Shown: positions 41,297-53,588, counted from the stretch's first letter. The stretch is 64,000 bases of DNA from Bog-113 sp965226755 (GCA_965226755.1 CBDDDT010000002.1:62001-126000); one strand, 5' to 3'. Program-made: numbers and translations. Notes: generated by a model not told the origin, from the letters alone.

Positions 41297-43219
41297 ATGC
41301 TCACCCTGATCGCATTCCCCTTACTGTTCGGCGCGGCGCTGAAGAGCTTCGCCATATTGGCCGTCGCCGCGCTGCTCGCCGCCGCCATGAAGAGCCGTTC
41401 CGCCGCGGAACGCCACCTCGTCTGGACCGGCGCGTGCGCCGCGCTGATCGCCCTGCCGCTTCTATCCGTCTCCCTGCCGGCGTTCCGCGCCCCGGTTCCC
41501 CGCGCGCTGGTCCCGGAAACCGTGCTCTTCCGCGCCGCCGCTTCCCCGCTCCGTCTCGATTCCGCCGCCGCCCGCATCCCGGCCGCCGCGCCCGCCAGAC
41601 AGCCCGCGGCGAACTGGCGCGCCGCCCTCGTGCTGCTTTGGATCGTCGGCGCCGCTCTCAGCCTGTTCCAGATGCTCGCCGCCGCTCTCGCCGTCTCGCG
41701 CGTCCGCCGCCACGCGCGCCCGCTCAACGCGGACGAACTGACCGCGCCTCGCGCCGCGCTTGCAATCCCACACCGCGTCGCCCTGCTCGAAACCGCGCCC
41801 GGCGCCATGCCCATGACCATCGGCCTGCTGCGCCCCGCCGTCCTGCTTCCCGCCGGCGCGTCCGCGTGGACCCGCGAACGCCGCGATGTCGTCCTTCTGC
41901 ATGAGCTTGCTCACGTCCGCCGCGGCGATGTCGCCACCCATCTGCTCGCCCGCTTCGCCTTGTGCCTCTATTGGTGGAATCCTCTCGCCTGGTTCGCCTG
42001 GCGCGCGTTCCTCAAAGAGCGCGAGCGCGCCGCCGACGACCTCGTTCTCAACGCCGGAGCCCGCGCCTCCGCCTACGCCGGCCACCTTCTCGAAATCGCC
42101 CGCACCATGCAGACCGCGCGCGCCGTCGGTTGGGGCGCCGTCGCCATGGCCCGTCCTTCCCAGCTCGAAACCCGCATGGAGGCCATCCTCGATTCCGCCC
42201 GCAGCCGTCGCGCTTCCCGCCGCGTCTCGCCCTGGGCCGCGGCCGCTCTCGCCGTCGCCTGCGTCGCGCCTGTCGCCGCGCTTCACGCCCAAAACGCCTC
42301 CACGAAAGCCGCCGACGAAGCCGCCTTCACCGCCCAAACCCAGGGCAACTTCGCCGAAGCCCGCGTTCAGCTGGACGCCTCGCTCGCCGCCCGCGGCCAG
42401 CAGTTCGGCCTCCAAAGCAAGGAATATGGCGTCGGCCTGAGCCATCTCGCCGGCCTCGTTCGTCTCCAGAATCGCGACGAAGCCGTCTCTCTATATACCC
42501 GCGCTCAAGCCTTGCTGGGCGATACCGAGGACGCCGTCCCCGCGCTCACCTATCTCGGCATCGCCGCCCTCGGCCAAAAGAATTACGACGCCGCCATGCA
42601 GTTCCTTCAGCGCGCCGAAGCCGCTGGCGCGTCCGACCACCCCACCGCTCAACCCCTGCTCTGGATGGCCATCGCCCGCGACTATCAAGGCCAGACCGAC
42701 GCCGCCGACGAGAGCTTCCGGAAAGCCATCTGGCAGGCCCATGGCTATCCCAACGGTCCCGCCGACACCACCGACCAGGAGCTCTACGCCGCGTTCCTTC
42801 ACCGCCATGGCCGCGACACCGAGGCCGCCGCTGCCGATAAACAGATCGCGGAAGCTCGCCAGGCGCGGCCCGCCCAGCCCAAGCTGCCGGCCGGAGCTTA
42901 TAGCCTCCAATATAGCCTCCAATCCGAAGGCGTCTATCGTGTCGGCCCCGGAATCGCCGCGCCCAAGACGCTCAACCATGTCGACCCCCAGTACACCGAG
43001 GAAGCCCGCGTCGCCCGTTACCAGGGAACCGTCGTCTTGAACATCGAAGTCGGCGCCGACGGCGCCGCCCGCAATATCCGCGTCGTCAAAAGCCTGGGCC
43101 TCGGCCTGGCGGAGGAAGCCGCCGCCGCCGTCAGCCAGTGGAAATTCCAGCCCGCCACAAAGGACGGCCAGCCCGTTCCGGTTTCCGCCACCGTCGAGGT
43201 GAACTTCAAAATCTTGTAA
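41297..43219 (+). CDS. BlaR1-type M56 metallopeptidase fused to TPR and TonB-C domains
   Basis: A 640-residue fusion. Membrane helices lie in the first 140 residues. HELAH (202-206) with a later Glu in KERERAADDLVLNAG is the M56 zinc site. A further helix (WAAAALAVACVAPVAALHAQ, about residues 315-335) leads to an outside part with TPR-like repeats (EARVQLDASLAARGQQFGLQ, then ALTYLGIAALGQKNYDAAMQ). The last 95 residues are a TonB C-terminal fold (PQYTEEARVARYQGTVVLNI, then LAEEAAAAVSQWKFQPA). Classical BlaR1 has a penicillin-binding sensor instead. Here the sensor seems to be the TPR/TonB part, so the signal may come from the cell envelope. Confidence 0.88.
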   Translation: MLTLIAFPLLFGAALKSFAILAVAALLAAAMKSRSAAERHLVWTGACAALIALPLLSVSLPAFRAPVPRALVPETVLFRAAASPLRLDSAAARIPAAAPARQPAANWRAALVLLWIVGAALSLFQMLAAALAVSRVRRHARPLNADELTAPRAALAIPHRVALLETAPGAMPMTIGLLRPAVLLPAGASAWTRERRDVVLLHELAHVRRGDVATHLLARFALCLYWWNPLAWFAWRAFLKERERAADDLVLNAGARASAYAGHLLEIARTMQTARAVGWGAVAMARPSQLETRMEAILDSARSRRASRRVSPWAAAALAVACVAPVAALHAQNASTKAADEAAFTAQTQGNFAEARVQLDASLAARGQQFGLQSKEYGVGLSHLAGLVRLQNRDEAVSLYTRAQALLGDTEDAVPALTYLGIAALGQKNYDAAMQFLQRAEAAGASDHPTAQPLLWMAIARDYQGQTDAADESFRKAIWQAHGYPNGPADTTDQELYAAFLHRHGRDTEAAAADKQIAEARQARPAQPKLPAGAYSLQYSLQSEGVYRVGPGIAAPKTLNHVDPQYTEEARVARYQGTVVLNIEVGADGAARNIRVVKSLGLGLAEEAAAAVSQWKFQPATKDGQPVPVSATVEVNFKIL

Positions 43220-43242
43220 GCATGCTAGCCTTTCGGAATCGC

Positions 43243-44556
43243 ATGTACGTCCGATTCGCTATCGCCGTCCTCTGTTTCTCCCCCGCGCTGTTCGCGCAGA
43301 CGGTTGCATCGCTCGACGCGGCGGTGCAACCCGAAACCGAATCGCTCGACCAGCTCTACCTCTACCTGCACCAGCATCCCGAACTCTCTTATCACGAAAC
43401 CGGAACAGCCGCCCGCATCGCCGTCGAATTGAAGTCGGCGGGCTTCGCCGTAACCACCGGCGTGGGCGGGAACGGCGTCGTCGGAGTGCTCAAAAATGGA
43501 CCCGGTCCCACCGTCCTGGTCCGGACGGATCTCGACGCGCTGCCCGTCGAGGAGCGCACCGGCCGCCCTTACGCCAGCAAAGTCCAGGTCCGTGATGAGA
43601 GCGGCAATGAAGTCGGCGTCATGCACGCCTGCGGGCATGACATCCACATGAGCGTCTTCACCGGAACCGCCCGCACTCTAAGCAAGCTCCGCGACCAGTG
43701 GCATGGAACCCTCATCATGATCGGCCAGCCCGCGGAGGAGCGTGGCGGCGGCGCCCGCGCCATGCTGAAAGACGGTCTGTTCACCCGCTTTCCCCGGCCT
43801 GACTTCAATCTCGCGCTCCATACCGACGCCGCGCTCGAAACCGGCAAAATCGGCTTCCACCCCGGATACGTCATGGCCAGCGTGGATTCCGTCGACGTCA
43901 CCATTCGCGGCGCCGGCGGCCACGGCGCCTACCCGCACCTCACCAAAGATCCCGTCGTGATCGCCGCCGAAACCGTGCTCGCGCTCCAGACCATCGTCAG
44001 CCGCGAAATCCGTCCGCTCGATCCCGCCGTCGTCACCGTCGGCTCCATCCACGGCGGCTCCAAACACAACGTCATCCCCGATGAGGTCAAGCTTCAGCTC
44101 ACCGTCCGCTCCTACAGCCCGCAAGTCCGCGATCACATCCTCGCCGCCATCCCGCGCATCTGCCGCGGCATCGCCATCGCCGCCGGCGTCCCCGACGACC
44201 GCATGCCCATCGTCCAGATCGAAAACGAGCACACCCCTTCCACCTATAACGATCCCGCCCTCGTCACCCGCCTCGTCCCCGTCTGGCGAAATCAGTTCGG
44301 CGCCGCCAACGTCGTCGAACGCGATCCCGAAATGGGCGGCGAGGACTTCTCCGAATACGGATTGGTCGATCCCAAAATCCCCAGCTTCCTGTTTCGTCTC
44401 GGCACCATCGACGCCGCCCGCATCCAGGCAGCCGCGGCGTCCGGCAGAAATCTGCCCAGCCTCCACTCCAGCGAATACTGGCCCGTGCCTGAGCCCACCA
44501 TCCGCACCGGCGTGGAAGCCATGACCGCCGCCGTGCTCGAATTGATGAAGAAATGA
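43243..44556 (+). CDS. M20-family amidohydrolase, secreted
   Basis: About 437 residues with a signal peptide (MYVRFAIAVLCFSPALFAQ). The M20 aminoacylase/hippurate hydrolase pattern is complete: LHQHPELSYHETGTAARIAV, VLVRTDLDALPVEERTGRPY, VGVMHACGHDIHMSVFTGTA, GQPAEERGGGARAMLKDGLF, and MGGEDFSEYGLVDPKIPSFL near the end. It is likely to cleave N-acyl amino acids or small peptides outside the cytoplasm. An upstream ATG at 43222 adds seven residues. Confidence 0.92.
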   Translation: MYVRFAIAVLCFSPALFAQTVASLDAAVQPETESLDQLYLYLHQHPELSYHETGTAARIAVELKSAGFAVTTGVGGNGVVGVLKNGPGPTVLVRTDLDALPVEERTGRPYASKVQVRDESGNEVGVMHACGHDIHMSVFTGTARTLSKLRDQWHGTLIMIGQPAEERGGGARAMLKDGLFTRFPRPDFNLALHTDAALETGKIGFHPGYVMASVDSVDVTIRGAGGHGAYPHLTKDPVVIAAETVLALQTIVSREIRPLDPAVVTVGSIHGGSKHNVIPDEVKLQLTVRSYSPQVRDHILAAIPRICRGIAIAAGVPDDRMPIVQIENEHTPSTYNDPALVTRLVPVWRNQFGAANVVERDPEMGGEDFSEYGLVDPKIPSFLFRLGTIDAARIQAAAASGRNLPSLHSSEYWPVPEPTIRTGVEAMTAAVLELMKK

Positions 44557-44951
44557 AACTCTCCAACGATCCCGTCCCCAACGAGGAGCAGAAAGACCCG
44601 CGCTTCTATCTCGCCGCCGAGCGCACCTTCCTCGCCTGGATCCGCACCGGCCTGTCCCTCATGGGCTTCGGTTTCGTTGTCGCTCGTTTCGGACTGTTCC
44701 TGAAAGAAGTCCAGGTGACGCAGCACACTCTGATCACCCGGCCCACCGGCTACTCGGTCGGGTTCGGCACCACGCTCGTGCTGGTCGGCGTGCTGATGAA
44801 TCTGGTCGCCGCTTTCCAGCACGTGCGGGTGGTCGGCAAGATTCGCCGCAATGAGCCTTTGAATCGCCCCTCGCGCTTCGCCATCGCCGTCGCCGTCATT
44901 CTCGCGCTCACCGGCGTCGCCATGGCCATCTACCTCTTATCGGTCCAGTAA
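44553..44951 (+). CDS. DUF202 (YidH-like) membrane protein
   Basis: A 132-residue protein with the DUF202 signature AAERTFLAWIRTGLSLMGFG and three helices in total (GYSVGFGTTLVLVGVLMNLV, then FAIAVAVILALTGVAMAIYL). The function of the family is unknown. The ATG overlaps the amidohydrolase stop by four bases, so they are coupled. It is convergent with the GH20 gene, seven bases apart. Confidence 0.9.
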   Translation: MKLSNDPVPNEEQKDPRFYLAAERTFLAWIRTGLSLMGFGFVVARFGLFLKEVQVTQHTLITRPTGYSVGFGTTLVLVGVLMNLVAAFQHVRVVGKIRRNEPLNRPSRFAIAVAVILALTGVAMAIYLLSVQ

Positions 44952-44958
44952 GCGCGTT

Positions 44959-46990
44959 CTAACGCTGCGGGCCGCCCAGGGCGTCTAGCAAAATCCGCAC
45001 CACATCCGCCGCCGAAACCCGCACCTCCGCGGTCAGTTGCAACGCGCTCTCCACGATCGGCCGCTGCGCATCCACCCAGCCCGCCGGCGGCGCCTGATGC
45101 TTCTCGATGAAGTCCAGCGCCTGCGATCCCGCGTCGCCCAATCGCGCCAGCTTCGCCGCGACCGGAACGGTTTCCGCGGCCAGGATGTTTTCCGAGGCCA
45201 GCGGCGCGATCTTCATCGGCGTCTCCTGCCACGCATGGAACGCGTCGCGCAAACGCGCCGACGCCGCCGGATCCGCGCCCGGTCCGGCCAGCACCGTCCG
45301 CGCATCGTCCTTCAAGTGCCGCACCCGCACGCTCTCGCTCACCGCCGCGTCCACCAGCCGGTTCAGGGGCTCCAGCGCCGTATACTTGCGCGACGGATAG
45401 CGGTCCGCGATGCCCGACGCGCTCACCGCATCCGCCAGCACCTTCAGATCGCCGTCCGAACGGTATCCCGCGATGCGGTCCAGCATGGGCTTCTGCGCGC
45501 TAAGATGCTTCACCCCGGTCCACTGCAGCCACTCGCTGATGTGATCCAGCCGTGTGTACATGTCGTCCGGATCGGCCACGGTCGCGGGGGACCAGAGCCG
45601 CTCCGCGATCGCGGCCAGCCGCGGCCAAAGCCGTGAGTCCACCGTCTCCGGGCTGACATACTCCGTCCACATGCACGCTTCCCCGCCCAGGATTCGCGCC
45701 GCGTCCGTCCCATTCAGGTTGCTCTCGCTCCCCAGCGGATCGTTCCCGTAATGGAAGTACGCCGGGCGCATGTGGTCGAGGTAGTATCCAAACGAGAGCA
45801 GGCCGCGATAACCCGCGCGCGCCGCTTTGGCCAGAGCTTCCTGCCCGCGCCAGGACTGGATCACCGCGTCCTTGGAAAGCCCCGGCGTCAGGATCTCGTC
45901 CCACCCGATCATCGTTCTCCCGTGCCGCTTCAGGATCGCTCCCACGCGCCGGTTGAAGTACTCGTGCAGCTTCTCCGAGGTGTCCATCGAGTGCTCGCGC
46001 ATGAACTTCTGAATCCCCGCATTCGCGCGCCACTCCGTGTCCAGGACCTCATCGCCGCCGATGTGGAAGTAAGGGTCCGGGAACAATCGCGTCATTTCCC
46101 CGATAAACCGGTCGAGGAATTGATAAGTCGTCTCGCGCGTCGGGTCCATCGTGGGCGCGAAGACGCCGAAGCCGCGTTCGATCTGAAAAGGCCCCGGACC
46201 GCTCGCCAGTTCGGGATAACCCGTCACCCAGCTCGTCGCGTGCCCTGGGATGTCGAACTCCGGAATCACGCGGATGCCGCGATCCCTGGCATAGCTCACT
46301 ACCTGCCGGATTTGCTCCTGCGTGTAGTAATGTCCGTCTGAGCCGTCGGCTTGCAGTTTCGGAAACGCATGGCTCTCCACCCGGAAGCCCTGGTCGTCGC
46401 TCAGATGCCAATGGAAGACGTTGAGCTTCACCGCCGCCATCGCGTCCATGTTCCGTTCCAGCACTTCCACCGGCATCCAATGCCGGGCCACATCGAGCAT
46501 CAGCCCGCGCCAGGGAAACCGCGGGCGATCCTCAATCGAAACCGCGGGCGCCGCAAAGCCCGCCTGCGCCGGCTGCACCAGTTGTTGGAACGTCGCCAGC
46601 CCGCGCAGCACGCCCGTCGAACTCGGCGCGCTCAGGTGCGCCGCATCCGGCGTCACATCCAGCGTGTAGGATTCGTCGTCGCCCAGAGCGGGCAGCGTCA
46701 CCACGCGCTGCGTGTCGATCGTCAGCGTGGCGCGGGAACAGTCCGCGCCCGCCGTCGCGAGCGGCAGAAACAGCCCCGTCTGGCTCGCCAGTTGCGCCGC
46801 GAACCGCGACACCGCCTTATCCAGCGCCGCATTCCGCATCCCGCAGACCGCCACATGGAACCCGCCGTCGATCGCCAGGCTGCCGTCCCTCCGCTCCAGG
46901 TGCGACGGCATCGGCATCAAAGGCAGCGGCGGAACGGCGGCTCGGGAGTTCACGACGCTTGGCGCCACAAGGCAAGCCGCGATCAGGAGC

Positions 46991-47001
<11 letters not shown>
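44959..47001 (-). CDS. GH20 beta-N-acetylhexosaminidase, secreted
   Basis: The 680-residue protein has a signal peptide (MRSKLLIAACLVAPSVVNSRA). An N-terminal GH20b domain is followed by the barrel: GLMLDVARHWMPVEVLERNM, LNVFHWHLSDDQGFRVESHA, GIRVIPEFDIPGHATSWVTG and the catalytic Asp-Glu in YFHIGGDEVLDTEWRANAG. The end is a helical extension of about 150 residues. It removes GlcNAc or GalNAc from chitin oligomers or glycans. It overlaps the symporter gene by 11 bases and is last in the cluster. Confidence 0.94.
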
Positions 47002-48772
<1,771 letters not shown>

Positions 48773-48924
48773 GCTTCAGTCCTCATTTCAAAAAGGAGAT
48801 TTGCGCCATGCCGTGCTGCCCATGGTGCGCGCAAAAACGGAAAACGTCCAGTTCCAAACCGTTGTCGCCCCGTTCGGGCCGCGTTCCATACGCGCATTAA
48901 CATGAGAAGACTTGGCCGCTTCTC

Positions 48925-50178
48925 TCACCAGTAGTAAGTGGCGACCACGCTCTGCGAGGCGGCCATCCCGGAAATTACTTTTGTGTGGAGAACGAATTGT
49001 AGGTTCTTCTTCTCCCACCCGCTCGGCGCGGATTTCAAAGCTTCGCGAAGAAGATCGGGACTGGTCACCAGTTCCGCCGCCGCCGTTGTTCCGTATTGCG
49101 TAATCCCGGCAAGCTCCACCAGCAGCGAACGCGTATCCGGATGAAAGACGCGGGAAACGATCGCGTAGTCCTGGTCGGTATGCTTTTCCGGGGTGAGATC
49201 CGGCAGCGACCACCGCGTCGGCTGGCCGTTGTCCAGGATCATCAGCGGGCGGCGCTCCACGTCGATATAGAAGCGCATCTCTTTGCTGATCTCTTTCCAG
49301 CGCGTGTAAGAGTAACCCACCAGCACGGTCGGCGAACTGCGTAAGTCGGAGAACGAAACTTCGGTGCCGATCTTCACTTGATACGGGCGCTTCATCTGGT
49401 TCAGCATGTGCGACAAGCTGGCGATGGCGAGCATATCGCCGCCGCCGACGAACTGGTCGTTCAACATCGTGAAGTTGTCCACGCTGGTCGGAGGTCCGGT
49501 TCCCGGAGCTTTATTCATGGTGTAAACCGGGACATAGGCTGCCGAAAGCACCACGGGACTTGACGCCTGCTGCAGCACCGGCTCCCAAAACTGATCCACT
49601 ACGCTGCGCGGCTCCCCGCGGCGTCCGGCCAGAACCCCGGCCAGAATGAAGATAAGCGCCAGCGCCAGAACAATCGCCAGAGCCGCGGCCGTTACGGCGG
49701 CGCGATTGAGCCGGCGGTAATCCCGCGCGGGCGGAACGGCCTCCGCCGCCGCTCCGGAAAGAACGGCAGGCGCCGCGGCTTCCGGTTTCACGATTTTGAA
49801 TTCGGGCACGTAGGCGCCTGGCGGAAGATCGATGCGGATTTCGTCAGTCCGGCCTTCGCCGGCGTAATAAAGGCCCAATCGCTTCCGGACTTCGCCGGCC
49901 TTCACCCGTACGGTGGCGTCGTCGCTGGGGTCGTATGTGGCGGGCCGGCTGAAAACGTCGATCCCGATGGTGCGCTCCTTCAACTGGTCCGCGCGTCCGT
50001 CGAGCGCCGTTTCCACTACGTAGCGCAGAAAGTCCTGGCAGCGGCGGCTGGCGCGAAATTCGTGGCTGGCAAGCACACGCGCCAACTGTTCGCGAACTGC
50101 CGCGGGTTGAGCGCCGTGGGACGGGCCGGTCGCCTCGTCGCTAGTGGCATGGGACGTCAAATGGCGTCCATCAGCCAT
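48925..50178 (-). CDS. Membrane-anchored winged-helix-like regulator
   Basis: The 417-residue protein has an N-terminal domain typical of Acidobacteria (QLARVLASHEFRASRRCQDF, LKERTIGIDVFSRPATYDPS, ATVRVKAGEVRKRLGLYYAG, then RIDLPPGAYVPEF), which reads like a CadC-type winged helix. One membrane helix follows (about residues 165-190, AAALAIVLALALIFILAGVL). The outer domain of about 220 residues contains VVLSAAYVPVYTMNKAPGTG and VLVGYSYTRWKEISKEMRFY. It probably senses an outside ligand and controls the neighbouring TonB receptor and transporter genes. Regulatory function is inferred. Confidence 0.75.
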   Translation of the reverse strand: MADGRHLTSHATSDEATGPSHGAQPAAVREQLARVLASHEFRASRRCQDFLRYVVETALDGRADQLKERTIGIDVFSRPATYDPSDDATVRVKAGEVRKRLGLYYAGEGRTDEIRIDLPPGAYVPEFKIVKPEAAAPAVLSGAAAEAVPPARDYRRLNRAAVTAAALAIVLALALIFILAGVLAGRRGEPRSVVDQFWEPVLQQASSPVVLSAAYVPVYTMNKAPGTGPPTSVDNFTMLNDQFVGGGDMLAIASLSHMLNQMKRPYQVKIGTEVSFSDLRSSPTVLVGYSYTRWKEISKEMRFYIDVERRPLMILDNGQPTRWSLPDLTPEKHTDQDYAIVSRVFHPDTRSLLVELAGITQYGTTAAAELVTSPDLLREALKSAPSGWEKKNLQFVLHTKVISGMAASQSVVATYYW

Positions 50179-50244
50179 TACTTACCTTCCCTTTCTGAAG
50201 CCTCGATTCCGAAGACTATAGCACAGGCAATCAGAAAGGGAACG

Positions 50245-50276
50245 GGACCGCGGCGTCTGAACAACCGCCGCGGTCC
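50245..50276 (-). terminator. Perfect 11-bp hairpin after the TonB receptor gene
   Basis: GGACCGCGGCG (50245-50255) and CGCCGCGGTCC (50266-50276) are fully complementary around a 10-base loop. The hairpin begins seven bases after the TonB-receptor stop. The following minus-strand bases (CGTTCCCTTTCTG) are only moderately T-rich, so it may attenuate rather than fully end transcription into the regulator gene. Confidence 0.7.
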
Positions 50277-50282
50277 GTGTGT

Positions 50283-53200
50283 TTAGAAGTGGTACTTGAG
50301 GGCGAACTGAATGTTGCGCGCCCCTTGCGAGCTGGTGATGGTCCCGAAGTTGCCGATGCCGAAGTTGCCGTTGGCGACCACCGCGCCGGGGACCGAGATT
50401 CCGGGAGCGCCCAGAATCGGGGTGTTGGTGAAGTTGATCGCTTCCGCGCGGAGTTCCAGATTCTGCCGCTCGGTGAATGCGAACGCCTTGGACAGGCTAA
50501 GGTCGGCTTCATGCAAACCCGGTCCGCGAATGGTGCCGACGCCGCAGTTGCCGAAGGTCCCGGGCGATGGATCGGCGTAGGAGTTCGGATCGAACCACTG
50601 GTAGCCGCCCGACGGAGCGTCTAACTTTCCGAACACCTGGCCCGGCGCGATGCAGTTTGCGCGGGGTTCCGCGCCATGCGTGTTGGAAGCGTCGTAGCTG
50701 GCCCCGATGGTGTAGGGGAAGCCGCCGCGGAAGTTCACGATGGAGTTGATCTGCCATCCGCCGACGACGGCGTTCGCCGCCCTGTTCATGTTGCGGCCCA
50801 GCGCGCGTCCGCGTCCGATCGGAATGTCGTAAGTGACATAGCCGTTGAACGCGTGAGTCACGTCGTAATAGCAAGGCCCTGTCTGGCCGCGGGCATCGTA
50901 CGTGTTCGGCCAGTAATAGATGTTGGTGGCTGCCTGGCCGCCATCGCCGTAGTAGCCGATGGAATTGGTCATGCACTTCGACCAGGTGTAGTTAGCCAGG
51001 AACTCCAGGCCGTTGCTGAGTCTCTTCTGGAAGGAAACCTGAAGAGCGTCATAGTGCTGGTTGCCGACCGAAGCGGTCAATTTCGCCGCGCCGATCTCGC
51101 TTTGCAGCGTCGGATTTCCGCTCAGGTAATAGCCGGGCGATACCGTGCCGTTGGCGTTCAGTTCCTCCTGGCCCGCATAGATCGGGACCATGAGGTGATT
51201 ATTGCTCTGGCCCACGTAGCCGACTTGCAGCGTGGTGGACTGGCCGAAGCTGTGCTGGATGGTGAAGTTCCACTGGTTCGACACCGCCGGCCGGATATTA
51301 GGATCCCACAAGCGCAGGCTGGCGCCCGCGAACGGATCGCCCGGATTGCTGTTGAAAGGCAGGTAGCCGTCAGCCAGCGTGGAAGGCTGCTCGGTCGCGG
51401 TGTAGGTGATGTCGTGCTCGGTCGCGAACGGCGCGTTCAGCGTGAGGCGCAGGTTGGTTCCCGTGCCTTCGAGGAAGCTCGACGTCGTGGCGGCCGCGCG
51501 GATGACCGTGTTCTTGATCGGCGTCCATGCGATTCCTAACCGCGGCTGATAGTTGGTGATTCCGTTGTATTGGTTGTAGAGAGCGTTGCAATTGCCGTAA
51601 GGGCAATTGCTCGTTCCGGCGATATATTCGGTTCCGCTTACTTCGCCGAAATTCGCCTGGCGATTATGCACTTCCACCCACGGCGTGTTCAGCTCGTAAC
51701 GCAGGCCCAGGTTGACCGTCAGGTTGTTGCTGATCCGCCAGTCGTCCTGCGCGAACACGGAAACTACGCTGGCGCGCTGACCCCAGGTTCCGCCGGCGAT
51801 GCCGCCCTGCACTTCGTTGGGCAGCCCGAGCAGGAAGTCGGCTTCCGCCGCGCCGCTGTACTGTCCGTTGAAGTCGAATTGGCCCGCGATTCCGGCGTTG
51901 CCCGAATAGAAGGTGTCGATGCGCTGCCGCTGGAACTGGAAGCCCATCCGGATGGTGTGCTTGCCGCGATTGACGATCACCGTGTCGTTGATCTGGCCCA
52001 CGGTGTCGGAGAACTCTTCAGCGACCTGCGGATTGCCGAAGCCGGTTCCCACATTGCTCAGGTTGCCGGACGTGAAATCGAAGCCCGGCAGAACATTGGT
52101 CGGAACGCCGGGAATGCCGACGCTGGCGGCCGAGAATGCGCTGCCGCTGAGTGCGCCGGTGACGACCGGAATGTAGTTCACGCCCACGCGGAAGTCATTG
52201 ACCAGGGTGGGTGAGAACGTTCGCGAGTAATTGATTACGCCGTTGTACGACGGATAGACATTCGACGAGTTATACAGCAGCGGAATGCTGTTGGTGTTCG
52301 GATTGATCGCCGAGCTCTGCGAGTAGCGGACCGACAGGTGATCTTTTTCCGAAGCGGCCCAGTCGATCTTGATGTCGCCCTGGTCCCCGTTCGTGTAGGA
52401 GTGCGTCGTGTTGACCGCGTTGTTGGTCAGGTTCCCGTTGATGGGCGACGGATACAAAGAGGACGCCATGATGGCCAGCGCCTGCGGGCTGAGCAGGCTG
52501 GCGGGAATCACGTTGCCGGCGATCGGCGTGTTGGTGAAAGGAATCTTGAGCTGCGTTCCGGGCAGCAGTTGCGAGAAGTTGCCGGTGCGCTCCAGGGCCG
52601 TGAGGACCGTGAAGGAACTGCTGGTGGCGGGCTGATCGTAGCGCGAACCCTGGTAATCGGCGAAGAAGAACAGCTTGTCCTTGATGATCGGTCCGCCGAT
52701 GGTGCCGCCGAATTCGTTCCAGCGCAGCAGCGGACGGGCGAGGCCGTTCCAGTTGTTGCCCCAATCGTTCGCATTCAGCTTGTCATTGCGGATGAACTCG
52801 AACACGGTGCCGTGATATTGATTCGTTCCGGACTTGATGCTGACGCTGACGATGCCGCCCATGAAGTTGCCGAACTCGGCGGAAGCGTTCTGCGTGATCA
52901 TATTGAACTCTTCGATCGCATCGACGCTGGGTGTGTAGCCCACCGCGTTCTCCGAGACCTGGTTGTTGTCCATCCCGTCGAGGATGAAGTTGTCCGCCTC
53001 GTTGCGGTTGCCGTTGATGTAGGGCCGGCCTCCGTTGAAAGTTGCTTCGGGGCCCGTGAACGAGCTCGGATCGGTAGCGACCGCGCCCGGCGACAGCAAG
53101 GTCAGCTGCACGTAATTGCGGGTCGCCAGAGGCAGCGCCACATTTGTATGTGCGTCAATTACGGTGTCGAGCTGCGTCGATTCCGTCTTCAGTAGCGCCG

Positions 53201-53588
53201 CCGCCGCCGACACCTCGACCGAGGTCGCGACGTTCCCGATCTGCAGTTGAAAATCGAGTTTCGCGGTCTGGTTCAGGACCAGCGTAAGATTCGATTGCTG
53301 CGAGCTCTGAAACCCGGGATTTTCCACTTTAACGTCATAGTTCCCTACCGGAACCGTCGGAAGATCGTAAATGCCATCCCCGTTGGTGACCGTCGGAAAT
53401 ACGGTGCCGCGCTGCGTGTCGGTGGCTTGCACTCGGGCGTTCGCGATGGGCGCGCCGGAAGGGTCCGTGACCTTCCCCGTGATCGCGCCGGTTACCTGCT
53501 GACCCCAGCTGTACTGACAAAGCACTAGAACAAACAGACAGCAGGTCAGTGACGCTGCTGCTCGATTGATTAAATTGATAAGCCTCAG
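50283..53588 (-). CDS. Oar-like TonB-dependent receptor with probable CTG start
   Basis: About 1101 residues. Residues about 33-115 are a carboxypeptidase-regulatory-like domain (ITGKVTDPSGAPIANARVQA), then a plug (NNQVSENAVGYTPSVDAIEE, then SAEFGNFMGGIVSVSIKSGT) and a barrel ending in NIQFALKYHF with a terminal aromatic. Such receptors import glycan fragments or serve as outer-membrane assembly sites in Acidobacteria. No ATG, GTG or TTG yields a signal peptide. A CTG at 53588 with AGGAG five bases upstream gives MRLINLINRAAASLTCCLFV then LVLCQYSWGQQ, a good signal. A GTG at 53525 would leave no signal and has no ribosome site. Confidence 0.88.
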   Translation of the reverse strand: MRLINLINRAAASLTCCLFVLVLCQYSWGQQVTGAITGKVTDPSGAPIANARVQATDTQRGTVFPTVTNGDGIYDLPTVPVGNYDVKVENPGFQSSQQSNLTLVLNQTAKLDFQLQIGNVATSVEVSAAAALLKTESTQLDTVIDAHTNVALPLATRNYVQLTLLSPGAVATDPSSFTGPEATFNGGRPYINGNRNEADNFILDGMDNNQVSENAVGYTPSVDAIEEFNMITQNASAEFGNFMGGIVSVSIKSGTNQYHGTVFEFIRNDKLNANDWGNNWNGLARPLLRWNEFGGTIGGPIIKDKLFFFADYQGSRYDQPATSSSFTVLTALERTGNFSQLLPGTQLKIPFTNTPIAGNVIPASLLSPQALAIMASSLYPSPINGNLTNNAVNTTHSYTNGDQGDIKIDWAASEKDHLSVRYSQSSAINPNTNSIPLLYNSSNVYPSYNGVINYSRTFSPTLVNDFRVGVNYIPVVTGALSGSAFSAASVGIPGVPTNVLPGFDFTSGNLSNVGTGFGNPQVAEEFSDTVGQINDTVIVNRGKHTIRMGFQFQRQRIDTFYSGNAGIAGQFDFNGQYSGAAEADFLLGLPNEVQGGIAGGTWGQRASVVSVFAQDDWRISNNLTVNLGLRYELNTPWVEVHNRQANFGEVSGTEYIAGTSNCPYGNCNALYNQYNGITNYQPRLGIAWTPIKNTVIRAAATTSSFLEGTGTNLRLTLNAPFATEHDITYTATEQPSTLADGYLPFNSNPGDPFAGASLRLWDPNIRPAVSNQWNFTIQHSFGQSTTLQVGYVGQSNNHLMVPIYAGQEELNANGTVSPGYYLSGNPTLQSEIGAAKLTASVGNQHYDALQVSFQKRLSNGLEFLANYTWSKCMTNSIGYYGDGGQAATNIYYWPNTYDARGQTGPCYYDVTHAFNGYVTYDIPIGRGRALGRNMNRAANAVVGGWQINSIVNFRGGFPYTIGASYDASNTHGAEPRANCIAPGQVFGKLDAPSGGYQWFDPNSYADPSPGTFGNCGVGTIRGPGLHEADLSLSKAFAFTERQNLELRAEAINFTNTPILGAPGISVPGAVVANGNFGIGNFGTITSSQGARNIQFALKYHF

